The translations under genes and the position numbers were made by a program. A stretch of 64,000 nt of DNA. Source: Epiperipatus broadwayi. Its lineage: Eukaryota; Onychophora; Udeonychophora; Euonychophora; Peripatidae. The notes below the pieces were generated by a model that saw nothing but the letters and a program-made list of their open reading frames with translations, was not told the origin of the DNA and made no database searches. Position 1 is the first letter of the stretch, and the number at the start of each line of letters is the position of its first letter. Positions 48,630-61,770 of the stretch are shown here, in pieces. Where the stretch lies: assembly GCA_028023455.1 (NCBI GenBank), contig JAQFVV010000142.1, positions 1,864,124-1,928,123 on the forward strand, written 5' to 3'.

Positions 48630-50840
48630 ATAAAAATATTTCCAAGTTTAGTCACTTTTCTCCAATCTGTAATCTTTTTTCTCCACAATGTACGAACAAA
48701 CTTCCATATTTTCTCTATCCATTTCACCAGTCTTAATCATTTGAAATTCAGTTTAAAACTTCATTTCTTACTTTTAATAATGCCAATAATATCTGATTGT
48801 TTTCTCAATCAAGTTTTCAAAATATCTTTTAATTAGTTCCATCCACAGATCTTTTTATATTTTGCTGTTCTTTCAAATGTCCAAGTCTCTAATTCATATG
48901 TAAGAAACTATAAGATATGACAATTAAAAAATTTGTTTTTAAGTCACTTTGAAATAATTCTTTTCTGTAGAAAGCATCAAAAAATATTCCATCCAAAATT
49001 AAAACTTTGAATTTCAATCATCATCATTTCCATCAATCAATAAGCTGATTAAGGTAATTTGGAGTTGTTGACTTTTTTAACTTATGATTAAATAATATTT
49101 ATTTTCTTTTTTTGAGAAAATCTATTATTTCTGTAGTATTTTTAATCCTATTTTCTTACTTTTATCTAATATCTCTTGAGACATTTCAAAAAGCTTTGAA
49201 GCATTATTTGAAAAACAACTACATCGTCTACAAAATGTAGATGACATAAAGAAATGTTTATAATCCATAAAACAATTCTTACATAATTGCTGTAAAATAT
49301 TTTGGAGACATAGAATCATCTAACTGTAAATGCTTATCAATATTAATCTAATCACTAATGTTGCATTTTGTTAAATATTCTAAATGTAACAATATCTCTG
49401 AACTATATACTTCAGAGCCCAATACTTTAATTAATACAGAAGTGTTTATAGAATCAAATACCTTTATCCAATGCATAATAGCAACTCATATTCATTGATT
49501 CTTTGTTTAAATTTGCTTAATACTTGGAGGTAATTTATAGAACTAAAACCACTTTTATATCCAGCTTGTTCTTTTTGTTAATGTGAGTCCAATCTTTGTT
49601 ATACGGGAATTATAATTAACTTTAAAAAGATCTTAGAAGATTGTTGATCTATATTTTTTTACTATTTTTTATTCTCATTTAAAAATTATTATTATTACCT
49701 ACAATTTTTCCCAAACTTTTTATATTTCTTCTTTGCCTTCTTTTAAGATGTCAATTATCATTCCCTGGAGTTTTTTTTTTTTTAGATTTAATTGTAAGTT
49801 TCATCTCTTCATTTCACTGTTTGGAAATTAAGGTGATATACTGATTGTAGTGGTTACTCAATTTTATTGTTCTTCATTGCTGTATAATCATTTGTAGAAT
49901 TCTTCTAACATATTTTATAATATCGTCACTCTTAATAATAATGTCATTTTTTCTTTTTATTGGTAAAATAACTTGCTTTCCAATACCAATATGTTGTTTT
50001 ATATTTCTGAATTTTTTATTCTCTTCTATAGCTTTTCTTACCAATTTGCAGTATTATTTGTTTTATGATTAATAATTCTTGTTCATACCAGATTAAAGAA
50101 CTTAAGATATTTAAATCATCTTAATGGATACTTTTTAAATATTTTCCAACTACTTCTTATTTTGTGCAATGTCTTATCTCAAATAATTGCTGTTTTTGTA
50201 TCACCTATTTTCTTATTGATGTCAGTTTAGTTTGAACCATTTTCAAAATATGTCAATTTTTCAATACAATTAGCAAGTTCTCATTTAATTTATATGATTC
50301 TGAAGATTAAAACTATTATTTTTTAATATTAAATATCTTTATTTATCCCACATCTCATTAATTGATCTACTACTTATATTAAATCTATTAAGAATATTAC
50401 AGTCTTGAAATGCATAGTTTTTGATAGTCAAAATATAATCAAGTTCAATTCTATCTATATTTGCTTTCATGTTGATTTCTGTTTCGAAAAAAATAATGTC
50501 TTTTTTTTGCAAATTTCATAAGATTGGGTTCTTTCTTATTTCTGTTACTGTAAACAAATTTACCCACAGCTCTTTTATTTTTTATTTGATTCCCAATGCT
50601 AGATATCTCCTATGATAAATTTTAAATTATTGTTTGACATGATGCTTTTTATATATTCAAGCAAAAAATTCTTTACCTCTTAAATAATGATAAAAACTTG
50701 TTGCAGCATAGACATTATATGCACTTGGTGTCTTGCAGTAAGTTGAATAACTAATAATGTCTACTCTGTAATATACTACTAATCTTACAGTATTATTCTT
50801 TCACTTTCTTATTTATAATGAATTGCACCTCCTTTGCATC
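48630..50840 (-). pseudogene. RTE-like LINE, copy D, strongly decayed
   Basis: Minus-strand homologue of copies A and B from the C-terminal region (48630; TTCCAAGTTTAGTCACTTTTC is the counterpart of the tail at 40370 and 45430) to the endonuclease (about 50840). Marks on the minus strand include the post-FADD segment with AAAGAAAATAAATATTATTTAATCAT (49080), the ETSQEILDKS-type helix (49319-49125), and the AYDEFIY-like RT segments. No open frame exceeds about 80 codons. Too worn for motif-level detail. Confidence 0.7.
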
Positions 50841-51179
50841 AAAATAACTGACTAAAACAATTATACAACAAAAATATATGTTACAAATTTCTCTATAATA
50901 TTTAATGATTGTGGAAATCAATGTTTCAATCAAAGATAAATTATTTGCAAAAAATAAATATAATTAGGAGTAAAATTTAAAAGTTTATATACAAACTAAA
51001 TATTATTAGTTCAATAATATTTAGAAAATTAATAAAACTGAAGTTAATATATATTTATATTATATAATATTAATTGCTGTGAAAAGTCTATATTTATATA
51101 TATCTTTATTTGATTTGTTATTGATATGCTGTAAATTCAAAAATCTCTCAAATGCCAAATAGAATAATATAAAACAATT
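50841..51179. other. AT-rich DNA without recognised gene
   Basis: No motif recognised. Confidence 0.5.
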
Positions 51180-52420
51180 TAAGATGTACTTTAAAAACAT
51201 GATCAATTTAAGATCTTCATGCTTTCTGTCCAAAGTGCTTCAGATGTGCCTATATAAATGAATTTAGGTAAAAGAGATAGGAAGATATGTTCTTTTCTCT
51301 TAAAAGTTTTATCTTGTGCTTTGGATTGAGAGTATTCCATTTATTTAATAAATCAGTGTTGGAGTGTTAATATAGAATATGATATAAAATTAAGCCCTGG
51401 AATAATTTTATATTTTTATATATGTAAGAGACAATTTCCAGAAAATTGTTTTTTTTTTTTTTTTTTAAAAAAAATCAAATACATACTATTAAATGCAATA
51501 TGTAATACGATACCATAAAATCACATCCTCAAGTCAGTTAGGATTGAGTAAATTAAAAAAAATAACAATCAAGACTTTCTAAAATAGAATTTTATGATGA
51601 ACTTGAGCATAGTATGGTATTTTTGGAAGAGGTGGACTCTATTTATGTCACAAGGAATATTTCAAAGACATTCTAAAGTATTGAAAAAATATAGCAAAGA
51701 ATAGGATACATTAAGAGCTGCAATTAGACATTTTGTTGAAGTATTTTAGAAAGAAGAGTTTTTGATAAAAAAATTAAAAGATAGCATTGCAAAATATCAA
51801 TTAGATACAAAAATGAATCAAAATGTTTTATATGTTGATGTATAAATGGTTCACAGATTAGATTGTACAGACATTGGAAAACTCATTTCTAGAACAGCAA
51901 TTTTTTTATCTTTTTTTTTTCTTCTTGTAGATGTAATGACCATGCCAGTTTAAGAATAGCTGTTTTATATAAATGTAAAGTTCTTTATACCTTAGTAGAT
52001 GTTTCAGATATGTAGTAGATGTTTTAGATACTCAGATTGATATAAATGATTACTGCCTCTTGAAAAAACTATTTGTCTCTCATGATCAGATTTTTATCTT
52101 GGAATTCAAGAAATCAGATATTTTTTGCAATTATATGATAGTCAGTCTGACAGTCAAAACTTTTACAGAATTAACTATCTATTTATCAAATAATAAACAG
52201 ATACTTGACCAATATAAATCTGATAAAATTACATTTTACAATTTCTGACTAAGATCACAATGTTGACGTGTAAAATCACACAAGAACTGTTAACCCAAAT
52301 ATCAAATAAATTTACAAATAGTGCAAAAATAGATAGGATTATATTCTCAATTAATATATAATTTTCAATTGGATATACTACTGCAAATAAAGATGAAATT
52401 GATTCTCTCCCAAACAAAAA
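51180..52420 (+). repeat. Unknown coding-like repeat U1, copy 2
   Basis: Uninterrupted homologue of 25080-25570 around 51580-51780. Frame-corrected translation gives DELEHSMVFLEEVDSIYV, LRAAIRHFVEVF, KLKDSIAKYQLDTKMNQNVL, YVDVxMVHRLDCTDIGKLIS; then 52060-52248 is open for 62 codons (FTELTIYLSNNKQILDQYKS) and 52250-52440 reads FLTKITMLTCKITQELL. It looks like an old coding repeat or pseudogene. I do not recognise the family. Confidence 0.5.
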
Positions 52421-53640
52421 ATATCGATCAATAAAAATTATTCTTCAACTGTTGACAAAGATGTGATTGAGAAACAGAAAAGATAATACATTTTCTATAT
52501 CTTCTTTAATATTTTATTTAACAGTAACTAAAATAATTACAAGAAGATAAAGGAGGTCACATATTTGTATATAAATTAAACCTTTCTACAACAATCTTGA
52601 CAGAAAATAATCTTTATAATCTAAAATGAAGTGCAAATAATTTTATCTTCTCAGTTACATTATAATATACAATATTTAACACTATATAGATATAGCTAAG
52701 AACAATTGCATATATTATACATAATTCAGATAAGAATATAATAATCGTCCTCTCATATTTAGAAATAATCTCTTTCAAAATATGGACTAAACTATTTTTC
52801 AAAAACTATATATATATAAACAAAACAACAAACACTAATCTCTTAATATTTAACTGAGTACAGATCCTCATTAAATATCTAGACACTTTGTAATAAATTT
52901 ATTTTAAAAAACTATATGTGATGTATTCACTAGGAGAGTTATGAACTGAAATCTAAAAATTATGGAATAAATATTAACTATTCCACTTAGCAACTCATAA
53001 TTGTATGGGTATTTAATGTTGACTACATATCATTTATTTAAAAATAAAATCTTAAATCTATTCAAAAATTAAAAACTAAAAAGAGTTAATTTGTTTAATA
53101 AATCTATGTGTGTATGTAAATATTGATTATGTTCTGGATCTTTTTGGTCTATACAATTTTTGTTTTAAAAGAGAAGTTTATGTGACATTTGAAATTTGTT
53201 AAATTTATTCAAAATCATTAGTGGATTATCTCAGCAAGAAAGAAGTTGTATGTTTACCAAAACAATATATTATAAGAAAAACCAATAAAATACAATGAAT
53301 TTTCAAATATCAAAGTTATAGAGTAATTCAGATTAACTAATTTGGGCAGTTAAATGTTAAATCAGTGGCTAAAATGCTCAAATATCATGTAATATTCCAA
53401 GCAATTTCGACAGAAATATAAAAAAAATTAATAGAATTATATATAATGATATGCTGTCATCCGTGATCAGATTTCAAACATCTTAATTGCGACCAATAAT
53501 TATCTATGAGTCTTAATGTTATCATGAATAAATTGAAAACTAATAAAAAATATTTAAAAAATTTAAAATTCGTGTTATTACAAACTAAAAAAAATTATTG
53601 AGTAGTAAATACTTTTCATAAGTAGGTAGAATATAAGTAA
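52421..53640. other. AT-rich DNA, possibly continuation of U1
   Basis: Long stretches on the plus strand are open between isolated stops without a recognisable motif, so U1 may extend here. Nothing else supported. Confidence 0.4.
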
Positions 53641-54480
<840 letters not shown>

Positions 54481-56396
54481 GCTGCCAGACAGTCAAAAGT
54501 CATTTACTTTATTATCAGTCTAATTAGAATAAATAATTTGCGTAATTATTAATCACGATTAAAAATTAAAATCTACTAACTGTTCAAATGCTAAATATAT
54601 ATATATTTTTTTAAAATACTGTATATATAAAATAAATTGTCGGATAAACAAAAAAAAAAAAAATCATACGAATGTGATATGTAACACTTATTTTTTAATT
54701 GAAGCTTTAAATAAAACTAAAAAAAAAAAAAACATTGAAGAAATGTTTTAAAAAAGCTTTAATAAAATCTAAATAAGAAACTAACACTTTAGTTTTAAAT
54801 AAATAAAAGATGGAATTAGAATGTCTAATGAAAAGATATTGTAAAAAACGTTCTAGAATTTTTTTTCTATTGTAAAATGTAATATTTTTAGTGATGAAAC
54901 TAATAAAATAAAATAAAAGATTCTATCGATATAAAATTGACTTCCACATATACAACTGAAATAAAATACGGAATTTTATTAATTAATAAATTTCGAGAAA
55001 AAAAAAAAGATTATTGAAAAAAAAATGATGTTAAAATCTTTAAAGCTAGTAAAAATAAATTAAATCATTTTGTATATATGATGATTTTTTACAAAAAAAA
55101 AATTACTGAATTTATGCACTTTTATCAACAACAGTGTATCATAAAATAGAAGTACAAATTATAAGACTATGCGTTTATATCAAGTCTTAGCAGTAATCGT
55201 GACTGTATTTAATATTAAATAAAAAGGTTTATACAAATTATATAAATAATTATAACTATAAAAAATACATTAATTATAAAGAGTTATATGCTTTTAAATA
55301 ATAAGTCAAAGACTATTTTGTTTTGTTTCAGGTGTATTTGATGCTGTTTATTATAGTAAACTTATTGAGACAAAAATCATTGATTATATTCAAATCACTA
55401 AGCATCATGGATTAGTTCTTTAAAAAGTGGAAAATTCAATAAACAATTCAATGGAATAAAATCATACATAAATGTAGATTTGGCATCTCTCAAGGTGGAT
55501 ACTTACGCTCAATTTTTCTTGGATTTTATACAAAGTATAATAACTGAAACACACAGGCTTATTATATACCTGTGTTTATATATGTAATATATAGGGTATA
55601 TGAGCACAAAATACCCTATATATTACAAAGTATAAGAAAAATGTAATATCATTTCATAAATTATAACAGAAGTCTTTCAAGATAGTGAAAAGGTTAACGC
55701 ATAGCTTAATCTTTAAACGTTTTTATAATAAAACCAAAGGCATAAAAACTAATAATGCAAGCAATTCTAATCATATTAACAATAAATTAATAAAATTTTA
55801 GATAATTATTTACGATCTTGGCGTCTACGACTGAAAATTTTCTCAATTACTAACACTCAATTTCTATTTGTTTTTGAGATAGTTTTGAATTGCAGGTACA
55901 CATTGTTTTATTTAATGATGTTGAATTAGAAAGCATTTAACATATGTGTCACAAATCTTGGTAAAACATTTCTGAAGCCTACTAGAAAAACTATAAATTA
56001 ATGGCAACTATTAAAAAACAAGATTTCACTTTGAAATTATTTCCAAAATCAAATGTTTTTAAAAATATAATTTGTCTTCAATTACTTTTGAAAGTTATAT
56101 CATTAGTAAATAATAAGTTATTTTCTAATATTAAAAAAAAAATGCCAACATTGCCACAATCATATATAAAGGATATTGATAATGTTGAATTGCCATCAAT
56201 CTTCATATTAGTTTTCTAGGAAATATTCGTCTAATTAGTAAAATTATTACTGACATTTCATCTATTCAAAGCACATTTAAAGTCATTATTTTTATTAAGA
56301 TGGTTAAACAATGATTGAAAAGAAATGAGATTAAATCCCATAAATATATTAAATAATTATATGTGTTAAATAATAACTAAGATCTATTATCAACAA
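54481..56396. other. AT-rich DNA without recognised gene
   Basis: Contains a SINE-2 tail piece at 55553-55630 (ACACAGGCTTATTATATACCTGTGT hairpin and a palindromic TATAGGGTA...TACCCTATA). 56001-56219 (+) is a 72-codon K/L/I-rich frame without motif. Confidence 0.5.
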
Positions 56397-56600
56397 TTTA
56401 GAATTGTTATATCATCATCATCATGATCATCAACCATTATCAATCCACTGCAGGATGAAGGTCTCTCCAAGTTTAATCCATCTTCTCCGATCTTTAGCTT
56501 CTCTTCTCCACAACACCCCTGCACATTTTCTTATTTCATCCATCCATCTCACATGTGGTCTCTTTCTAGGTGTTTTACAATTTTTTAGAATTGTTATATA
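56397..56600 (-). mobile_element. LINE 3' fragment (copy E) with target duplications
   Basis: Minus-strand 5'-truncated LINE end of about 170 bp (56413-56585), with the LNWxPRDCKTPRKRPHVRWMDE-like codons, CCACTGCAGGATGAAGG counterpart and a GATGAT-type tail. It lies between direct repeats TTTAGAATTGTTATAT at 56397-56412 and 56585-56600. The duplications show a relatively recent insertion. Confidence 0.88.
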
Positions 56601-56616
56601 TATATATATATATATA

Positions 56617-57116
56617 NNNNNNNNNNNNNNNNNNNNNNNNNNNNNNNNNNNNNNNNNNNNNNNNNNNNNNNNNNNNNNNNNNNNNNNNNNNNNNNNNNNN
56701 NNNNNNNNNNNNNNNNNNNNNNNNNNNNNNNNNNNNNNNNNNNNNNNNNNNNNNNNNNNNNNNNNNNNNNNNNNNNNNNNNNNNNNNNNNNNNNNNNNNN
56801 NNNNNNNNNNNNNNNNNNNNNNNNNNNNNNNNNNNNNNNNNNNNNNNNNNNNNNNNNNNNNNNNNNNNNNNNNNNNNNNNNNNNNNNNNNNNNNNNNNNN
56901 NNNNNNNNNNNNNNNNNNNNNNNNNNNNNNNNNNNNNNNNNNNNNNNNNNNNNNNNNNNNNNNNNNNNNNNNNNNNNNNNNNNNNNNNNNNNNNNNNNNN
57001 NNNNNNNNNNNNNNNNNNNNNNNNNNNNNNNNNNNNNNNNNNNNNNNNNNNNNNNNNNNNNNNNNNNNNNNNNNNNNNNNNNNNNNNNNNNNNNNNNNNN
57101 NNNNNNNNNNNNNNNN
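56617..57116. other. Assembly gap (500 N)
   Basis: Exactly 500 N, a customary size for a gap of unknown length, starting inside a (TA)n run. The four long X-filled frames across it are meaningless. Confidence 0.99.
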
Positions 57117-58858
57117 TCAACAAGATAATGAAAATGATATTTCATTAAATATTTAAATAATCCTAAAAAATACTGTTTATTCTTTAACTTTAAATACAGC
57201 ATCTTTTATTCAGTTGGAAATAAGAATGCGTAAGATAATTATTTTATTCTACTTTCCACTTCCTGAATGCCTAAATATAAAAATACCTATTAGATAGTCA
57301 ATTAAATTAACTTATCAATAGTTTGGAACTAATCTACTTTTAAAAAATGAGGTAATTTAAAAAAAGAGACATTTTTGTAAATAGCAAAGTTAAAAATATA
57401 TTTTCCACATCTTAATTTAAACAGAGCAATAACTCTATTCCACTAGCAGTCAGAATATTGTAGATGACTACTTCCTTCTTTTCTCTATGCTTCTGATAGT
57501 ACTTACTAAATAATAACTGTGTTTCTATCAACAATTTTGGATTATTTTATATATAAAAAATTAAGCTATTGTAAAAAAATATTATTTCTGTAAATAGTAA
57601 AATCATCTCTACAATGATATTTTGTAAATGTGGGTAAATTTTCATTCTATTGATATTACAGTCCTCCATGAAAACACTCTACTTTTTTAATTAAATAATA
57701 TCCATACTTCTTTACAATCATTTTCTCTAAACATTTGCAGAGTATAAGAAAAAAAAGATTATATAAATTTAAATAACTGTTTAGTCTATTTATAAAATAT
57801 GGATTTGTAATTTTATTTATCTGACCTACTGCTGAAGTTAAAAGGAGTTCTATTTTTGTTTTATAGACGCAGATAAAATTAAATAATTAATTATATTCGT
57901 TTTCTGAAATTCAGCTAGTTCAATGTTTATTTGTTTATTTCGATTGTTTACTACAATTGTAGTTTTTATATTTATATACTATTTGCCAAGATTCAATCTA
58001 GAAAATAAATAAATAATTAAAACTTGACAATAAGATCTTTCATTTAAGTAAAAAAAAAAGTGTAACAAATTATTTGGAAAAAGTTTTAAAAAATATTAAA
58101 TTATAAACGTAATAATTACTTGAAAATTAAAATATATAATAAAAGATGGCGACTCAAAAGCTAAAAATTCCTGAATCTATTCTCAGAGAAATAAAGTAAA
58201 AAATAAAACTTTATGAAATTAATTGAATCGAACTAGTTACTGGTGCAAATGTCACGCAGCCATGAATCCTAGATTCTATTGCCTAGCGCTCAAAATTTTT
58301 GTTTTTAAATATCTAATATTATAATGACAATAATTGTTCTACCAATGAATAAATGTAAAGATTACTAACCAACCTGAATTTGAGCAATAATTATGGATTA
58401 TTCAGATCAGGCGATAGATATCTACCGTTCTTGTAAATACAATTATATACCTTAAAATCATCCTCGCTTTTCCTATTGTGGAATAAATTTATTACTTTTA
58501 AATCGATTTATAAAATAAATATTAATACACACAAACAAAACTATTTTTTACACTTTAACACTTTTGGTATTAAAGAATTAAATTGTTTTAGTTTAAATTA
58601 TTAAAAAAAAACATTATCTAATCCATATTTTGACAGATGTATAATAATAAGCTATTAATTGGTTGATGATTTTTAGTTATTTACAATATAATTATAAAAT
58701 CATTTTTTTCAATACTAGTTTCGTCTGTAAACAAAAATGTTTTTGAAAAATTAAGAAAAAAAATCCTAATGATAATAAAATATTCAAAATTGTAATTTAT
58801 TAGATTTATTATAAATAGAATTAATTTTAATGGTAATAATTATAAATAATAGCATAAA
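57117..58858. other. AT-rich DNA without recognised gene
   Basis: No motif recognised. Confidence 0.5.
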
Positions 58859-58890
58859 TATGAACTATCTACTTAAGTAGATAGTTCATA
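58859..58890. repeat. 32-bp perfect palindrome
   Basis: TATGAACTATCTACTT followed directly by its reverse complement. No spacer. Confidence 0.9.
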
Positions 58891-58959
58891 ATCACAGATT
58901 TTTAAGCTAAAAATTGGCCATAGAAAATTTTTGTTATAATAGTTGTATAGACAGTTCTA

Positions 58960-59110
58960 CAAACAGTTTCGTAAACTAATATATAAGAAATTCGAACTCA
59001 GACTTTTACACAACCCTCAACTCTCCAAGCCATCTCATATTGCTGACCTACCTGATTACACACATGTTAAAAAGATAATCACCAATATACGTATTTCAAT
59101 GGTTTACTCT
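58960..59110 (-). mobile_element. SINE-2 copy
   Basis: Minus strand: GAAATACGTATATTGGTGATTATC, AACATGTGTGTAATCAGGTAG, tRNA-like part with B box GAGTTCGAATTTC (worn). The 5' side reads CCTGATGAGCCTGTCATTTTG (59139-59119) then an unrelated 30 bp before GAAATACG, so a CUGAUGA and a GAAA are both present but not in one foldable core. Confidence 0.7.
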
Positions 59111-59164
59111 TTTTATGGCTACAAAATGACAGGCTCATCAGGATTATTAGATTACTATCACTGA

Positions 59165-59990
59165 AAATGAAAAAGTTCTACACATAAATTGGGCTAAGAT
59201 GTAAACATTGTTATCGTGTAATTTCACAACATTTTACAACTGTATTTGAGTCAGATTATCAAGCTGGAAATGAGACACATTTTTTTAAACATAAAATTTA
59301 GATTTTTATTTATTTATTTATTTATTTTTGATTTTAAATAATAATAATAAAAAATAGAAAGTGTAGATTAATTTAAATTTTGTAAGATTTTATTTTATTA
59401 AGGTGAAATCTTATTAATTTATGAGAAGTTTAAATGAATTAGATGTCACAATAATTAAAAATCCTTAAAAAAAAAAAAAGATTCAGGGTTAAGAAAATAA
59501 TGTTCCTACCTGAATAAAATGCGCTGTCTTTAATAAAATAATTAAATGCATATAAATATATATTACGAGTATTTAAAAAAATTTCCAATCAATATGTATT
59601 TTTGTTTTTATGCTAGTTTTTAAACTAATAAAAAACCATAATTAGTCAATTTCTGCTTTGAAACTTCTCATTTCATCTATAATCTTTAAATTTAAAAAGT
59701 ATATTTTTATTTTTTTAGATAGACAAATTATTTATTTTAAACGAAAAAGTACTTTAAAATTTGGAAGTTATTAAAAGAAATAATAATCGTAAAAAAACCC
59801 ACCCTTACTATGTTCAGTTAATTCATGAACGCCTTTTACTGCAGAGTATAAAGCCATCATAGATTTAATTTTCTTTGATTAAATTATTATGAAAAATACT
59901 TTAAAGAGATATTAAATAATAAGTAAAATTTTCTTACAGTTCCAATATATATATATATATATATTGAAACGAAGATTTTCAAGGGTTACA
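59165..59990. other. AT-rich DNA without recognised gene
   Basis: (TTTA)n near 59306-59330 and (TA)n at 59945-59964. Nothing else recognised. Confidence 0.5.
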
Positions 59991-60177
59991 TATATAAAAG
60001 ACATATTTTGCGGCTTCATTTGTGTTAAAAAATTTTTAATTATTGATATTCCGACGTTTCGACTTGGTCACACAACTACCCAATGGATGACTTGTGTGAC
60101 CAAGTCGAAACATCGGAATATCAATAATTAAATTTTTTTAACACGAATGAACCCACAAAATATGTCTTTTATATATA
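59991..60177. mobile_element. Foldback element FB-1, copy 2
   Basis: Arms of about 83 bp (59991-60073 and 60094-60177) with few mismatches around ACTACCCAATGGATGACTT. Shares with 24041-24166 the strings GTGTGACCAAGTCGAAACAT and TTTTTAACACG. Lies just beyond the 3' end of the Penelope-like element PLE-2 and could be a part of its terminal region. Confidence 0.8.
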
Positions 60178-60834
60178 TATAGTAGAAATTTGTACAATAC
60201 TACAATACTAACCAGAACCATAAAATTTTACTAAAATTCTTCCACAATCATGGTTGCATCTATTAACAAATAGACTTTTTTAAATGAAATTCAATTAAAC
60301 ATACAACATAAATACATACAAAACAAAATAGTCTTTCCATCATTCACTTCAAAACCAATTGTCCTTAACATCAAAAAATATCTTCATAAGAATGATAGCC
60401 TCAGGTTCAAAAAAAAAATTATCATCAAAGTTTCTTTTACTCTTTTTTCCAATTCACTTTTTTTCATAAAAGATAACATCTGCATTATTAACTAATATTT
60501 TATGAACTGTATTGAGTTCATGGATTCACAAAGCTGAGTTTTGATATCTATTTTTAACTCTATACTTATGAACTAACTCTTTCATTAAGATTTATTTTAC
60601 TCTGACCTATATAAATTTTATGACAACTGTACAAATATTACAAACTACACCTAGAATAAATTTGCAATCAATAGACTATTTTGAACTATTTAATAATAGA
60701 TTTAAATTCAGGCCTTTCTTCCAGGCCACTTTCATATCATCCAATAAAAACTATTTTTATAAATCAATTTACTAATTGATGCTTTATAAGACAAAGAAAT
60801 AAACTATTGTGTTTTCCTGAAGGTTTGTGATGAT

Positions 60835-61770
60835 TGTTTTAGTTGTATTTATATGTTGGATTATTTCCATCATCTAATATGAGTATTTAATGTCTTTAGA
60901 AAAATTTAACTTTATTTAAATATTCCAAAAGCATTCAACTGTTAATAATAGCACACAAGTTAATATATGCACAATGTTTTAAAAGATATTATTTGTCCCT
61001 CTTCTTCAAGTATTGCTGGCCTGACCAGTGACAATACTAGCATAGGACTTGAACCTAGACCCTTAGATTCTTGACTACTGAATTTTAAGGTAATTTTCTA
61101 GCCAATTGAGCCATCCTGCCAAAGGCAACAGTTAGTAAAAATTTCATGTACTTAACCATGAGGTTCCTCCTGATTTCTCCATTTTTTTCTAAGAGCAAAG
61201 TTGATTAGTGTTTTCCATACATTATGTATCATCATGCTAGGCTGACTTATGAAATTGTTTGCCATTTTTATGTGAGAAGCTTCTTTATATTTTCTTCTTT
61301 GTAACTTTTCTTCTCTATCCAATATATTTGTATTTTTGCAATTGAAGTGGATAAATCATGATGAACCTCATAGATAAGTATATAAAATTACTACTGACTG
61401 TTGCCTTTAGCAGGATGGCTCAGTTGATTAGAGAATTACTTTAAAATTCAATACTCAAAAATCTAATGGTCCAGGTTCAATTCCTATGCTCAGTCCAGCA
61501 ACACCTGAAGAAAAGGGAAGAATAATATCTCTCAAAATGTTATGCATATACTAACCTGTGTGGTATTACTAAGAGTTGAATGTATTTGGAATATTTAAAT
61601 GAAATTAAATTTTTCTAAAGACATTCAATACTCAAATTAGATGATGGAAATAGTCTAACATATAAATACAAATAAACTCTTTATTAATTCTTTCTAAAGA
61701 CATTCAATACTCAAATTAGATGATGGAAATAGTCTAACATATAAATACAAATAAACTCTTTATTAATTCT
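60835..61770. mobile_element. Palindromic SINE-1 pair inserted in PLE-2
   Basis: Left arm 60835-61190 (minus-strand SINE-1) and right arm 61345-61690 (plus-strand) are inverted copies, heads inward, with about 155 bp between. Plus copy: TTGCCTTTAGCAGGATGGCTCAG (A box TGGCTCAGTTG at 61416-61426), B box GGTTCAATTCC (61474-61484), then GTGTGGTATTACTAAGAGTTG and GATGATGGAAATAGTC. The arms are diverged, so the palindrome is old. Pol III transcription of the founder is plausible from the boxes. Confidence 0.85.
61612..61769 (+). repeat. 79-bp perfect tandem duplication
   Basis: Two identical 79-bp units starting TTTCTAAAGACATTCAATAC (61612-61690 and 61691-61769) at the 3' end of the plus-strand SINE-1. 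Identity shows the duplication is much younger than the SINE pair. Confidence 0.97.

Noticed and set aside
56404-57202. Frames of 180-250 codons
   Set aside because: They consist mostly of the N gap and have no sequence support.
59119-59139. CUGAUGA followed by a long gap before GAAAUACG, as a possible hammerhead
   Set aside because: No stem II can be drawn between them and no stem I pairs next to the cleavage site.
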